Shown here: piece by piece, positions 26,669 through 40,183 of the stretch
Layout: every line of letters begins with the position of its first letter
Position numbering within the stretch: the first letter of the stretch is position 1
Assembly: GCA_037074765.1 (NCBI GenBank)
Contig: JBAMDO010000230.1
Location: 30,624-94,623 of the forward strand
Reading direction: 5' to 3'
Source of the DNA: Mansonella perstans
Taxonomy: Eukaryota > Nematoda > Chromadorea > Rhabditida > Onchocercidae
Length of the DNA stretch: 64,000 bases
Made by a program: the position numbers and the translations under genes
The notes under the pieces: generated by a model
Seen by the model: only the letters and a program-made list of their open reading frames with translations
Told to the model about the DNA's origin: nothing
Databases searched by the model: none

Positions 26669-27916
26669 GAAAAATATAAAAATTATTGATAGTTTAAGAT
26701 AGTTTAGATAGAAAATTACTTGACCATTAATATTATTTCTCTAATGACCATATGTAGATATTTACAGATCAAATATATCATCAAACAGATCAAAATAGAT
26801 GATTGGATTTGCTTTTATTTGATAATTTGATAACTTAATATAATTTCAGCTTAATATATGAATTGATGACTTAATAGTAAATTGTTACTTAATAACTTAG
26901 CTTAATGACTTTGAAACTTAATAATCTAATATGTAAGTTAATAATTTCAAGATTTTATTCCTCAGTATTATGAACACTAAAATATCGAAGCAAATTTCCC
27001 AGTAATGATTGAAGCTTTTCATTCTATCTATTAATTTCATCAATTCCTGCTTACTTCTTCTCCCAATAGTTAAACTCGCTTCACTCCACTTTGCCTCATT
27101 TACAACCAATGGAATTACCGATATTTCGAGAGGATGATACCTATATACATAAATGACTATTGTGCTTCATGTTGTGAATGAGAGTTCTAAAACGAGAAAT
27201 TGTCTACGATACATCTAAGATCAATACTCTTACTGCCTGTTGTTGACAGTCAGTATGGATTATTAAATTCTCGATTCCTTGAACTGTTAGCATCACGAGA
27301 GTGCGGGGGAATCAATCAATAGCTTTTCTATAATATCACGAAATTTTAATGTAATTTTTCTCTTGCTGAAAACTCTCACGTCTCGAAATTCTCGATTCCC
27401 TGAGATGTTAGCATTACAGGAGTTGCGCGGGGAGAATCATCAGTTTTCCTGTGATATCATGAAATTTTCAATTTTTTATTTTATAAAAATTTCTCACAAT
27501 TTTTCTCTTTTTTTTTTGTTTTTATAAATTGTACATTTTTCATTGTTTAGCAATTTTACGCATTATTGATTTGTGAAAAGTTAGTTAAATGAAATGTACA
27601 GATTTTATCGAACTAGCACTTTCTCTTAACAAGTGACCATTTTTGGCACTTTTATTTGTAACAGAGATCACTGAACTTTTTTTATCGATAGCATGATCGA
27701 CAGTGTTTTGGGAAAAATAATTTCTGTTAATTTTTAAATAAATTGCATTCGAAATTTCTAATGTACTATTTAAAACAGAAAATAGCCTCCAATCTACTTT
27801 TGTATTCATCGTTTATCAATTCCTTGAAAAACTGTTTAGAAACCACTGATACAGAATTCAAGGGACAAAGCATTTGTAGGTCGCAATGTAAATTTATGCT
27901 TTTTTTTTCTCTGAAA
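26669..27916. other. Divergent intergenic region of AP-1 sigma and the MLK gene
   Basis: The two genes point away from each other here, so both promoters should lie in this interval. It contains a run of TTAATA-type simple sequence (about 26830-26940) and a duplicated, less AT-rich block (27266-27512, listed separately). No exon is recognised. Confidence 0.5.
27266..27512. repeat. Duplicated block in the divergent upstream region
   Basis: Two tandem copies of about 100-125 bases start at about 27266 and 27386. Both read AATTCTCGATTCC, then GTTAGCAT, a G-rich patch (GTGCGGGGGAATCA and GCGCGGGGAGAATCA), GATATCA or ATATCAC, GAAATTTT and finally TTTTTCTCTT. The G-rich patch is conspicuous in this AT-rich DNA. 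Because the block sits between two divergent genes, a regulatory role is possible but unproven. Confidence 0.65.
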
Positions 27917-27927
27917 TTTTATTACAG
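27917..27927 (+). promoter_or_regulatory. Probable trans-splice acceptor of the MLK gene
   Basis: TTTTATTACAG ends at 27927, 14 bases before the ATG at 27942, and follows a T-rich run. It resembles the internal acceptors of the gene. Confidence 0.5.
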
Positions 27928-27941
27928 AACGAAAAAAAAAA

Positions 27942-28191
27942 ATGGAATCGCCAGAAACACCGGTAGCACCAACAGTTTTCCGGTCCCATCAACCATTCGT
28001 TATAGATGCACCAAGCGAAATTTCACAAACACCACTACAGGTAACTCTCTTTTTCTTTCATTTTTATATAACAGTTCGGATTACAAAGCTTTATTTTTTC
28101 ATATTTCAAGAAGAAATTCTTCTGTATTAATTTTTTTTTATCTTGTTAATTGTTGACTCTTTTTCTTTGTGATAAATTTATATTTTTCAGT

Positions 28192-28222
<31 letters not shown>

Positions 28223-31200
28223 CATTGGTATCAACATTTTAGTAAATTAAAATACAAAAGATCAGTGTTTTAAGCTTCTTTTTCTCCTCTTAGTTTTGTC
28301 TGAAAATAGAAAGATACGGAGTAATTTCAGTTATTGTTTTTTTTTTTTTTTTTTCAACTCAATATATGTTTATATCTTTGAAAGACAGATCGTAGCCGAT
28401 TATAGCAAAAATCATAGGAAAGAGAAAGAGATACTTTTTATCTTTAGATATTTAAGCTTTCGATTTACGAATTGCGATTTCTTGAGTTTCATCCGTTCAT
28501 GTAAATATCAGTTTATTTGCTGGTCAAATATTTTCTCTTTTCTTTCCAGAAAAGCACATTATCTGATCAGCTTCACTTTTAGAAAGCTTTATTGTCGAAA
28601 GCACTTTTCAACCGTCCATCAACTTCACGTGCATATGCTATTGAATCTTTGAACGATAATATCCCTGATCGACCAGAAATATTTTCTGAGCCAAAAAGGA
28701 AATCACGATCTTTTGCTGACATATTCGCTGGTGTTGATATAGATAATAGTTGGTATTTGGTACCGCAACTTTTTCTGACAATCAATTGTTAATTCGTTTT
28801 ATGAAAACTTTATTATTGTTTGAGACTGTGAATTGTTTGTTTTGAATTCATTTGGTATAAATTTCAAAACTTTGGACGCACACTATTATTTCGTTATTGG
28901 ACATATAGGATTTAGATATAAGCTAATTATTAATGAAATAGTGTACTTATGGTACGATTCACTGCAGATGATGTTCGGTCTTGGCATGATGATGTGAAAC
29001 CGCAGAAATCAATTGTGGTCGAATCAAACTATGATTACACACCAAAACGGAAGGATGAATTGAAATTGAAGCGTGGAGCAACGATCAAAGTGATACGTCG
29101 AGATGGGTTAGAACATGGTTATGAGATCGATTAGAGTTTTTTATTATTTTTTCGATTGTAGCATAAAGTTCTATTTCAGTCGCCGGTAATTCCGGATGGT
29201 AGAAAAGATTTGTTCAAATATTCTAACAGTTCAGTCAAACAATTTAATTTAACCAGCTAACTTTAAGCTTGTAATGTGCATATAAAACTACTTTTTTTTA
29301 CTAAAGATTTGATAATATTCTTTGCGATATAGCTTAAGTGGGGTGAGGACGGTTTTGATAGAACACTTAGCGATTAATGTTGTTGACATCATGAAGCTAA
29401 TGGAAAGATCGGAAATTGGAACGGGAGATTGAAGTTTTTATTTTTCAGTGAAGAAGGTTGGTGGTATGGCGAAAAATTGGATGGTAGTGGAAAGAAAGGG
29501 TTTTTTCCTCAAAATCATGTGCAACTAGCGAAAGGTTTGGCCAAAGAAATCGATCCAAATGATATTCAGTTTATTGGTTTGTTAGGAGCTGGGGGCTTTT
29601 CAGTTGTCAAATCAGCAATTTATAAAGGACGGGTAAGAATTATTTATGTCGTTTATCGAATTCCTTTCTTAGAAATAAAAAGCAGTGCTGATCGTCGTCA
29701 CACTTTTTCTGGTTTCATAAACTGGTGATGACATTATCACTTAACGGTAGTTTAAGGTCAAGGAGACGTTATTCATCAAGTTAACTCAAATATATGGAGT
29801 TCGTTGAATTTCGTTACGGAAAGTTGAAAGTGGTATTTCTATGTGCAAACTCTCAAACATGAAACTATAATTTTTTCATTATAAGTTTTTTTGATTGAGA
29901 GATTTTATAATGCTGAATATCTCGTGCAGTTCATTTCGAGCATTTTTTACAGGAAGTAGCTGTAAAAATTCCACATTCAAAATTCAGCAAAAAAGAAATA
30001 TTAGAAGGTGAGTTATCGTCTAGTTAAATTTAGAAATTTTATTTGCTGAGGCAGAAGCAAAATTACATAAAATTCAAAAAATCAGAATTAGAGAATAAGA
30101 AGGTAATAAATTACGTTCGAAATAATCGTCCGTTAATATTGGTTGCCTATTAATAAATGTTTGTTTCACAAATTTGTGAAACATTTTGTATACTGTTGCT
30201 CCGTAGAGAGCTTTACTTTATGAATTTTCAATTACAAGTATATAGAGAGACGAGAGAGAAGGTTAATGCTAACAGAGGAGAATTTTGAGGTTGGTCTTTA
30301 TGGACTGGTCTGTTTAACACTAGTTTAAATATTTCAGCAGTTCGTGAAGAAGCTAGTATTTTTCAAATGCTGGATCATGGAAATATTGTTGAAATGTATG
30401 GTATTATTGTTGGTGATGAACCTGCATTGGTTCTCGAACTTTGTAAAGGTTGGCAGTAAATTTAGGCTCGTTATTATATTTTTATATTTGAAAAAAAATT
30501 TCTGCTAGATTGCAATATTTTATCGAATAACTAACTTTCAGAAGCTATCTCTACGTTATTCACAATAATATATACTGTTTTAGACTCTCTGGCAAAAATA
30601 TCTTCTAGCAAGAAGGACATATCACTTTCGGAGGAAATCATAAGTGACTGGGGTGTTCAAGTTGCTCGTGGAATGAGCTATTTGCATAGTTTGAATGTTC
30701 TTCATAGGGATTTAAAAGCGGCCAATGGTAAGTGTTTTTGTTTTATTATAAAATTTTATTTGCTCCATTGTAATGGAAAATCGGAAATTTTCGGGAACCT
30801 ATTTATTTAGGTGGCATAATTAATGCCGCAAATTATTAATTGTATAAATTTAGTATCGTCGTAGTATTTTTCATGGATTGATAGATTCAGTATCTTATAT
30901 TGTATTTAAGTTTTGTTTTAGTTGTTTTAATGGACCCTCTGCATTAACTGAAAAATTTCTGCAGTGCATCCATGGAGTGGATGGCCTTAAAATCATGTTT
31001 CATTTCTATGGACTTTTACGTTTTTTCTGCAATATTATTTGTATTAAGAATTTTATTTCGTGTTTTATTTTTCCCGAGTGTAAATGTTGAATTTCAGTTC
31101 TGATCAAGGAAAAAGTTTGCGACTGTTTACTGAATGTGGAAGCAAGCACCGACGAACAATTGGCTCATTCGCTGCAAGCTAGTAATGGTGTTTGCCAAAA

Positions 31201-34200
31201 ATGTGGCGGTTCGGCACTAAACTGCCTTACTTTAAAAATTGCTGACCTTGGCTTATCAAAAAAATTGAGAGTAGCTGACTGTAGGTAGAGTTTTATTCAA
31301 ATTTTATGAAAAACAATAAATTTTCTATTCATAAATCACTTGATACCTGGAAGATAAGTCTCTTTACTCTGCATGGAGTGCGAAAAGATTGTATAGGATA
31401 GTCAGGAAATTATATTTTTTTAGAACTTCAATAGTAATGAAAATTTAATTTTCAGGATGAGCGTTGTTGGTACAGTACCATATCTTGCTCCGGAAGTAAT
31501 CCGTGACCGTAAATGTTCCAAAGCAATGGATGTTTGGAGTTTTGGTCTCGTTCTTTGGGAAGTACTAACCGGTGCAACACCATTCGAAGGACTGGGTCCT
31601 GGGGCTGTGCAACTACAGGTTCAGTTTGTTTCCCACTATCATTTATTGTTTCACGCAATTAACAAGTATATATATATAAAATCAAACTTTTTTCTTTTTC
31701 AGTTGAATAAATAATGAACATAACTGAATAAATAATGAACATACATTTATCGATCTGATCAGAATTTTCAAGTTTTGATTTTGATCAAATCGTCAAAATG
31801 ACATATATATGAACAGTTGTCGGAGTATTTCTAGATTGGGACATTCGTGAAACAGAAAATCCCTTCTTCATGCCCACCAGATTTGAGACTAATAATTGAA
31901 AGTTGTTGGCGTGACGACCCACTGCAGAGACCTACTTTCAACGAGTTAATTATTGAGTTAGAGAAATTCGGCAACAAATTCCGAACAACGGATCCACATG
32001 ATCAGACGGTAGGTTCCTTTGAAAGCTTTTTAAAATATTGAAAATGTAGACTTGAAGTGGCTGGATTTAACCATTCTTTTAATTTACTTGATAGAACTTG
32101 TATTTTATGTTTTCTTGAGGAATCTATATATGCATAGTCTTATTCAACTTACGCCGAAGCCATCCTTATTATGTGCGTAAAATCACCAGATTTTAATGAT
32201 TATTTCATCATAAAAACTGTTGTTAATTGCTTTTGCAATTCCTAGTTCTTGGAGCGTAGTTTGAACACGCTACGGAAAAGTATGATGAAAGAAATATCAT
32301 CAATTGCAAGCGAAATGGCTCGGAAAGCAGAAGAATTACAGAAACGCGAAGAAAAGTAAATCTCTTCGAAGTTTTTTTTGGGAATACTTCTTAGTTACTT
32401 GTTGCAAGGATTTCAGACAGGGATCAGTCGCATTTTCATATAGATATTATTTTTTCAGTTTAAAAAAAGGTGAAAGGGAACTGAAGCTTAAGACGATGAT
32501 TTTTGAATTGCAACAGACGTTGTCAGAAAGGCCGCCGAAAGAAAAACCACAACCACCAAAAAGACGGCAGCATCTGAAATGCGAGGATATTTCTAAACCG
32601 TACGGTAGGTTGTCGTTATTTTTTACTTATCAAATTAACTGCATATCATTTGTATGTGCTAATAACTATTTGTATTTATTTAATGAAGAACGGTACAGTT
32701 TGAACTGCAATAGATTACAAATGCAATGGGTTTTTGATGCAATAGCTCTGCAATTCCTTTATGCTTTGATTTGCGTTGTAAGGGATTTTTTTTCTTTTTT
32801 TATTCAAAACTGCTTGTTATGCTGAACAAGGATAATAACTACTTCATTATTACAAGTAAGTATCAGCTTTATAACAATGAAATATAAAGTTATTTTTAGA
32901 TCTGAAAACTGAGATTTCATTAACGAAGAATGTCCAAATGATCGAATGTAAGTACTTGATGTTCCGAATATCGTTTTATATTCCAGAGTAAAATTCAAAT
33001 GTTTTTTTTTGTTTAACTGGCCGTCATTGTGAAATATTGGTTTGTTGTTGTTGTTTCTATATTAGTTATGAGTGCGCAGATTGTTTATGTCACGCTATTG
33101 TGTTTGGTGTGAACAGTACTAGTTCCAAATGAATAAGATGCTAAAAAGGTTCATCAGCGGATATTCGTTTAATAGATATGTAGCAGAAATTTACCAGATG
33201 ACATATTTGATGTTGAAAATTGTGTTTGATATTCGTGAACTTGTATTTTTAGTTCTTAACAGAAATAGTGGATCAGGAATAATGTTGAACGATGTCAGTA
33301 TAAATGGTTCAACGGATCAGCTATCTGTGATGTCCAACACTAAGCATGTCGTCGATACTTGTTTAGGATTTGCTACACTTCCACGAATTCCAAAAAAATT
33401 TACATTGGAAAATGAAGATTTTGATAATGTTAAATGCTCTCCGGTACTGCAACGAGTACCATCGAAAAGTACGCCGGATCTGTTAAAGCTTTATCGTCTA
33501 CCAGTTCATAATGCAAGTCCAAAACTGAAACGTGTCAATGCATGCAAAGTAAAACGTGACTCGGCTCGTACCAGTGCTGAGGAAGAGGTAGACGAACAAT
33601 GTGTGGAAGTAATAAATGATGAAGGTTGGTTAGCTGTAATTTTGTCGCTTGGTTCCATATATATTTGTTGCTATTTCTCGATCCGCTGTTATCAGTTTTC
33701 AGAAAAATTTGGACGCATGATAGTGATTTTCCCCATTTCTTTTCACTTTTTTTGTATTTGTGGTTGTGGATGTTTTGATAGACCTAGCATTAATACAGTT
33801 TTGCGAAGATAGACCAAAGCAGTGTCAATTTTGACAATTTTGAGACAATTAGAGTTCTACTATTTGCATTAGGCTGACTTAATTTCCAGTTTTAATTTTT
33901 GATGGCAAATTTTTTGACTTGTGAACAACTGGTCAAATCTGTTTTGGTGTTCTTTGCTATTGAAAAAGAACACTATTGATTGAGGGTTTCATCGTGCCAT
34001 TATTATAGATCTGGAAAGTTTGCTTGAAACTACTGCCTACCAACAACCAAAAACTTTCTTAGATCATTTAGCGACGCCACGACGGGCCGTACAATTTCCA
34101 CAAACAACTAAGAAGTTGTCTGCCGATCATCACATCAGGCAAGTCTTTCCTCTTACTATTTCTTTTCCATAGATTATTTTTTAAGAAAATTCTAATCGAC

Positions 34201-37200
34201 TTTTATATAAAGTCGCAGTTTGGAATTTCGATATACATCTGAATAAGTTGATAATTAAGAAAGAAGCGGACTAGTTAGGGAGGAATTTTGTTCTTGTAGA
34301 AATCCTCTTATTTTCAACATGTTCTCGGCATTTGTATATCGATATTGTAATTTCTCGCAGCTGTCGAATACATTGTAAATTAGATTTATTTTTTCTGGGG
34401 GATAAAGTTATGCTTTTTATATTTTTTTGAATACCAATTTAACAGATAAAAAGATTTTTAGGTCCAGTTCAACAGCTAGTAATCGAGCATTGTCAAAATC
34501 AAGTAAAGAAGAAGACCGAGGATTCTTCCGTAATATTTTCAAGCGTGAAACTAAGGACCGAGGTGCGTTAGAATCATTAATAACTTATGTTGAGATTTAC
34601 CGATTATGCAGTAGCAGTATAGACTTCCACCCCGTGAACTATCTACGCCATATGCATTTGCGATGGCTCTAAATAGTTTAGTTTTGCAGTTTTACGTTTT
34701 TTCTTGCGAATTTTTTGTAGAAAAAAAAGCATGGAACATATAGCGATTACTAAAAAAATGTATCGAAAGGATGTATTTTATTTCCGAAAGATGCGGCACT
34801 ATATCCTGAATTTTTTTTCGATGTTTGTTTGAAGGATCGAAATAAATGAAAAAAAGTTCGTGTTAACTAGTCAAGAAATAATACAAGTTGTAGCGGGCTT
34901 ATGGTTTCTGGTTTTGTAGGACAAGTTGCTGCAACATTGCCGAAAACAATGATTGCGCGGTCACCTTTGGGTCCATCCACAATCGGATCATCTGCAATTT
35001 TGAAAGTAATTATGAACGGTTTAAAAGAAACCTCAGTAAGCAATTTGAGCATGCGTCTTAAATGGATTTTTTGAGTCAGTAGATCTGATTCATATTAATG
35101 AATCGAAATGAAAATTATGATGTACTGTTAACTTAGCTTCTTTCTTCACTCGTACTGTTCTTATAATAGAATTGATTTACATCTGTGGCTTAATTTTTAT
35201 AAGTGCTGGTTTGCTAACGAATTTTATGCAGTTATGTAATCTCTAAATTATTTACAGAATATGACGCCTTCGAAACATACTAGAATAAATAGTCCGATGA
35301 AGCCGTCACCATCAAAAGCTGGAAAGTACGTTTTTTTTTTTTTTCGTATCATTCTTTTTGAGATTACTTTGTGACTTTAATAGATTTCTCACACATCGGG
35401 TAGTTTTTGACCGTCTAACATGTTATTTTCATATATTGTTTTAATTTGGTCTGTATGCGATATATTTTATGGTGCTGTTATTTTGAATTTCTTCCTCTAG
35501 TTTTATCTGGTTGGCATTTATTTCATTACAATTTCATGGAAAGTGGAAGAGGAAGAATGCAAAGTCTGAAATATGATTTAGAAACATTCTGCTGTTTATG
35601 ATGGTTCATATGTGGAAATAGTTTTGTTTTAGGAAGAAAAAGCATTCAGGTGGCGCACAGAACGATAAATGTGATTTCACTGACAGTTCGAAGTAAATTT
35701 CTATTTCAAATTTTAAAACATATTTGGCGGCACTATATCACAAATATTCTGTAATTAATTTGTTACAGAACATTTGTGAAATGTGGTGAACGGCGAATCA
35801 ATGTAACTCCATCGCAAACCAGTGCTGTATATCCAGTGAGCAGTAGTCCAGTGTCAGTTTATTGTTCAACCGATGAATTGTACTCTGCGAGGCGTGCACC
35901 ATATGAAAAATTATCGGAAGCATCGGATCGAGAAACGATGGAAAATCCATTATATATTCTGCCGAAAAAAATTTCACCACGTAATCGAGCATCAACATCT
36001 GCATCTCAGATTTTCTTCAGGTCAGTTTTGTTTCATTTTTGAATAGCTAACAGATCACTCAGGGCTGTATTAAAATAGTTTAGAAATGATATGTGGATGA
36101 ACAGATTAGGATAACTTCAGTGGTTGGTAAATCGTAGATAGTCAATGAAAGTGCTGTACTTGCTTCTATAGTTTTTTTTTTATCTGCTGCATAAATCAAT
36201 TCGTTTAGCGGAATTCATCAGCGTAACTCTAGAAGTCCTTCTAGTTGCGCTTCATGTGATGGCCATCTAAATAATAGTGGTTTGAGTACAATTGAAAATC
36301 TTTCATATAAACCGCCAAATGAAATGAAAGTTTCACGCAGTACGCAAAGTAAGTTTCTATATATATTCTGGCTAGAGGCTCTTCGTATAACTAGAATAAC
36401 TAGAATCCACTTTTTTTTGATGAAATATTCACTATCATTTTTATTATTAAGGATTACAAATCAGGGCAGTAGTTTTCATTATTTTTTAAAATGTCGACTG
36501 TTTTTGTCACCTTTTAAAAACATTCTAAATTTCTTTTTTCTAATTATAGTAAGTGTTGAGGTACACAACTAAAGAACTAATAGTAACAAGCCTTTTTTTA
36601 AAAAAGTTTGAGACTTTTTTTGCGAGAAAATTTTTCACTCGTTTTAAAAGACATTATTTTTCAGTAACTTTAAATAGTTCTGTTGAAGGAGAATTAGATA
36701 ATGATGCTACAAAGCGCTCGCTCAATTCACTTAATAGTGAAAGTGGTTTGTTTCCAATTTATTCTTCTGCAGTTAGAAATTTTTTCAAGCACTTCTCTAT
36801 CAGTTCTTTGAACAGATTAGAGTATATAAACATGCATAACACATAAAACAGTATTCATTATTAACATATTTTCAAAGAGATTAATTTTTCTAGGTATACT
36901 TGAAATACTTTTTTAGCTTCATTCTGTGAAGACTCATCATTGTTAGTTGATCGACCAACACATGGTACAACATTGAATGTTAGCAATTTATATATGCCTG
37001 TGTCGACAGTTGAGCAAAATATGGTATGTTTTTTGACTAAACTACCATTGATACAACTCAGAACGTGATTCAGTGTTACCGAAGTGAAATCATGCATCTG
37101 AGTTCCGCTTTTCGAGATTTAGATTGATTTCGGATCCCAAAATTATTCTGGAATCACCCATAGATAAAAAAGTTGAAATACCTATCACAGTAGTTCTTGC

Positions 37201-38162
37201 CAAATAAAAACTGTAATAATGCACCAAAGAGCATAAATTGGATATTGCTTGATGCTTATTTTTTTTATAGTTAAATATTTCTCCACGATTTCTTGGTCAG
37301 TATAACGATCAAAGAGAAAGTTTTGCTCCAGAAGATGCCGTTCACTGTATCTCTGAAAGGTAAGATTTGTAAGCACTTTTAGAATTCGATTAAAATATTG
37401 CAAAGAAAACATTCTGTTGATCTATACGAAAGATTTGGAATGTGATTTACAGTATGGTATGAAGTGGAATGAGATTACTTGTCTGTGAGTGATAGGATGT
37501 AATTAATCGAATGATACAATCGATATAATTGGTCGAATTTTGCTTCATAGAACATGTTTCTTTTTTCAAATTCAATATTTGATCAGATAAATCATTATTA
37601 TAGTGCACAAATTGGATGCGAGTATCCGCCTGAGATGCAGGCACCGGGTCTGCCTGAAGCAACTGTTGGATATCGGCCACAAAGGCCGTATACGTTGGAT
37701 CTCACTTCGCCACCTACTCCTGCTGAAAGCGGCATAAGCACTGCTGGAAGTTCTTATCGTAGTTTCTCGAGTACCGACCAAGGACTACAAGATCATGCTC
37801 AACCGTCTTTTGTGGATACCGGTGTGGTGTTATTTTCATAAAATTATGCCGTTATCTCTGTTACACCTGATTTTTTTGGAGTAGAAAGCATTATTTAGGG
37901 AGATTGAATATTTCATTTAGTGAAAGGTTTATTATGTCCTTAAATAGATTTTTTATAAATGCAGTATATATTTAATGAATGAAATTTTAACAAAGATATC
38001 AGTTGTAAATATGAATTTCCATGAAAGTTATAAAGCATTGGATAATTTTCAGCTCCGCGTTTAGCTCCACCAATACCACCGCGAATTAATGTAAAACGTT
38101 CTGAAGATGAAGCTACAGCACTACATCGTCAACGATTAAGTCCTGTCTCGCAGTCGCCTTAA
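27942..38162 (+). CDS. mlk-1: Mixed-lineage-type MAPKKK (SH3, kinase, coiled coil), 25 exons
   Basis: Exons: 27942-28040, 28583-28748, 28968-29106, 29449-29632, 29953-30007, 30338-30448, 30584-30727, 31098-31284, 31456-31618, 31835-32008, 32246-32355, 32459-32604, 33253-33624, 34009-34138, 34462-34562, 34920-35005, 35258-35325, 35633-35692, 35769-36020, 36209-36348, 36665-36745, 36917-37023, 37271-37359, 37604-37821, 38053-38162. Phases agree throughout; 1163 residues. SH3 domain at about 100-160 (YDYTPKRKDELKLKRG, EEGWWYGE, FFPQNHV). Kinase domain at about 170-462: glycine loop GAGGFSV, VAVK lysine 201, HRDLKAAN 292-299, DLG 349-351 where DFG is usual, YLAPEV, DVWSFGLVLWE. A heptad-like helix follows (about 476-530), then a long Ser/Pro-rich tail with NPLY at 891-894. 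MLKs activate JNK/p38-type cascades. The end of exon 2 is the least certain junction. I see no convincing CRIB motif. Confidence 0.9.
28195..28222. repeat. Poly(T) tract in MLK intron 1
   Basis: An uninterrupted run of about 28 T. Another of about 17 T lies near 28338-28354. Simple low-complexity sequence. Confidence 0.8.
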
Positions 38163-40170
38163 ATGTTAATGTTGACAGTGAATAAGTAGAATTGTATTTG
38201 CTTTTTTAATTTTTACCGTCAACCTCCAGTGTTGCTTAAAGCTTATTCTTATTTTCGTTTATTTGTTGTGAAAATTAACCGTCTGTGTTGTGAAATTAGT
38301 CATTTTAAGTCATTCCATATCGTGCGCTAATTAAATGGAATATTTTTCCGCGGTAAAGAGACGAATGTCCATTCTGTTTTTCTCTCTCTTTCCTTCCTCC
38401 TCAAATAATAAAGAGAGATTCGAAAGTTTTAATTGAGTTGTAAATTGAGAATCATCCATTGCATTATTTCAATCTCCGGTGATATTACGATTACTTCAGG
38501 CCTTTAGGCCTTTTTTCGCATGCTTGTATAGCGTACTGTTTGTTACCACTGCAGCTTTTTTGGTTTGTTTTTATCAGTTTCTATAGCTTCCATATTTCTA
38601 TTCTTTTTGTGATTTGTATTTTGTGATTAATGGGATCCGTTTTTCCAGTTGGAAAGTTTTTTTTTTGTTTATTCTGTAAGTGAAGTTCAACTTATAGGCA
38701 TTACGGATAATTGTGATTATTCCGGTTTTATTATGGTAAGATATTTTAATGATTATCGTTTATTTTAATTATTCGAGCTACGTGTCATATTTTATATTTG
38801 AGAAAAAATGTGTGACTTTAGAGCAGGAAGAAAAATAATGTAACCTCACAGGAAATTTGATTATATCAGTCAAATTCAAATATATATTTTAAATACCAGA
38901 TGCTAGCAGAGATAGTAAGTAAGAGATTCAGCAAATCCGATGATATTATCGATAAATTTATTAGTTAAAATCGTAATTAGATTAAACTTCCTTTCATATT
39001 CGATTATTTTGCATTCGATTGTAATTCCAAGCATTTATTCATTCATTTGCCTATTAATAGTTCATTTTCTTAGGCTTTATTTTTACTCGAAATGGGTAAG
39101 ATATTGGAGAATTTTTAGTGTTTCTCCTAGATATCATTTAGTTTTCTCGGTAAATTGCAAGTTTTTCTGGTGGAATTATCCGGTATAATTTGAGATATCA
39201 CACAGTGTCAGTTATTAAAAAATATCAAAAAGAATTCTTTTCATTCACTACTGAGCAGTATGTAGCAATGAATTATAGTTTTGTTTGTTTTTGTTTGCCT
39301 TTTTTCTTGCTTACTGTGTGTCACAAAATGTCTTGCAATAAAAAAAAAAAAAGAAAATAAATGAAATGAGATTGATCGATTATTTTGTGGCACACTTAAT
39401 CAATACATAAACATTAATGTTTGTTGTGCAGTAGGTGGATTGTTACAAATAAATTTTTAATTTCAAAGTTATTATTTTATCATATGTTTGCAAAGGATTA
39501 TTATAATCATTATGGCATTATCTGTAAAAAGATAATATCATTCATTTCAATATATTGAATAGTCGAAAAGTTTAAACTGATAAGATTTCAGCTATGACAA
39601 TAAATGATAATTTACATTCTCTTGAAATACTTTTAAATTGTTGCTTTTTGTTAATTTCGAAATACTTTCATTAGTTTGGCAATAATTATTCTCCGGATAT
39701 AATTAATAAAATGATTAAATGAGGAATGAATATTTATATAGAACGAAAAAGTTCATAATATACGTGGAAGCATAAAAATGCTTTTGAAAATAAATGGTTA
39801 ACAGATTAAGTTCATGTAGTAATCATTGTTGCCGCTATTTACTTGACCTCGATTTATTGCATATGTTGAACACTTCATGCTTCAAATTTACTACACATGG
39901 CTGATCGATCATTTGATCGTAGTTTACGTTTAAATTATACAACTCGTTTAAAATATGATACAAAATATTTTATTTTTTCTGCCATTTATTTTTCCTATAA
40001 ATGAGTAAATTGGTTCAGTTACTGATTATATTGTCAATCATTTTCCCGTATTAATTATATCGTTAATCATTTATATCATTATTCATTATTAACGTGATTT
40101 CTGCTTGCTATTAATGTAATCATCATTTTTTGTGTAAATCTTATTTAAAAATTACTTTTATAACTTTTGA
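38163..40170. other. Intergenic between the MLK and TUG genes
   Basis: About 2 kb of AT-rich DNA. The first 250 bases are probably the MLK 3' UTR, with an AATAAA at 38407-38412. A short palindrome AGGCCTTTAGGCCT lies near 38499-38512. The rest contains no exon I can support and should include the TUG promoter. Confidence 0.5.
38407..38412 (+). terminator. Candidate poly(A) signal of the MLK gene
   Basis: AATAAA about 245 bases after the MLK stop codon, on the same strand. Plausible but not decisive in AT-rich DNA. Confidence 0.4.
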
Positions 40171-40172
40171 AG
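40163..40172 (+). promoter_or_regulatory. Possible trans-splice acceptor of the TUG gene
   Basis: ACTTTTGAAG ends at 40172, 11 bases before the ATG at 40184. It is weaker than the acceptors of the other genes because the base before AG is A, not C or T. Confidence 0.3.
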
Positions 40173-40183
40173 ATAAAACAATA

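Noticed and set aside
28579..28785. 68-codon - strand frame in the MLK gene
   Set aside because: Antisense of MLK exon 2; the + strand reading joins in phase to the SH3 exon.
38499..38520. Palindrome AGGCCTTTAGGCCT followed by T-rich DNA, like a bacterial terminator
   Set aside because: The DNA is eukaryotic nuclear sequence and the stem is short; it is noted only as a palindrome.
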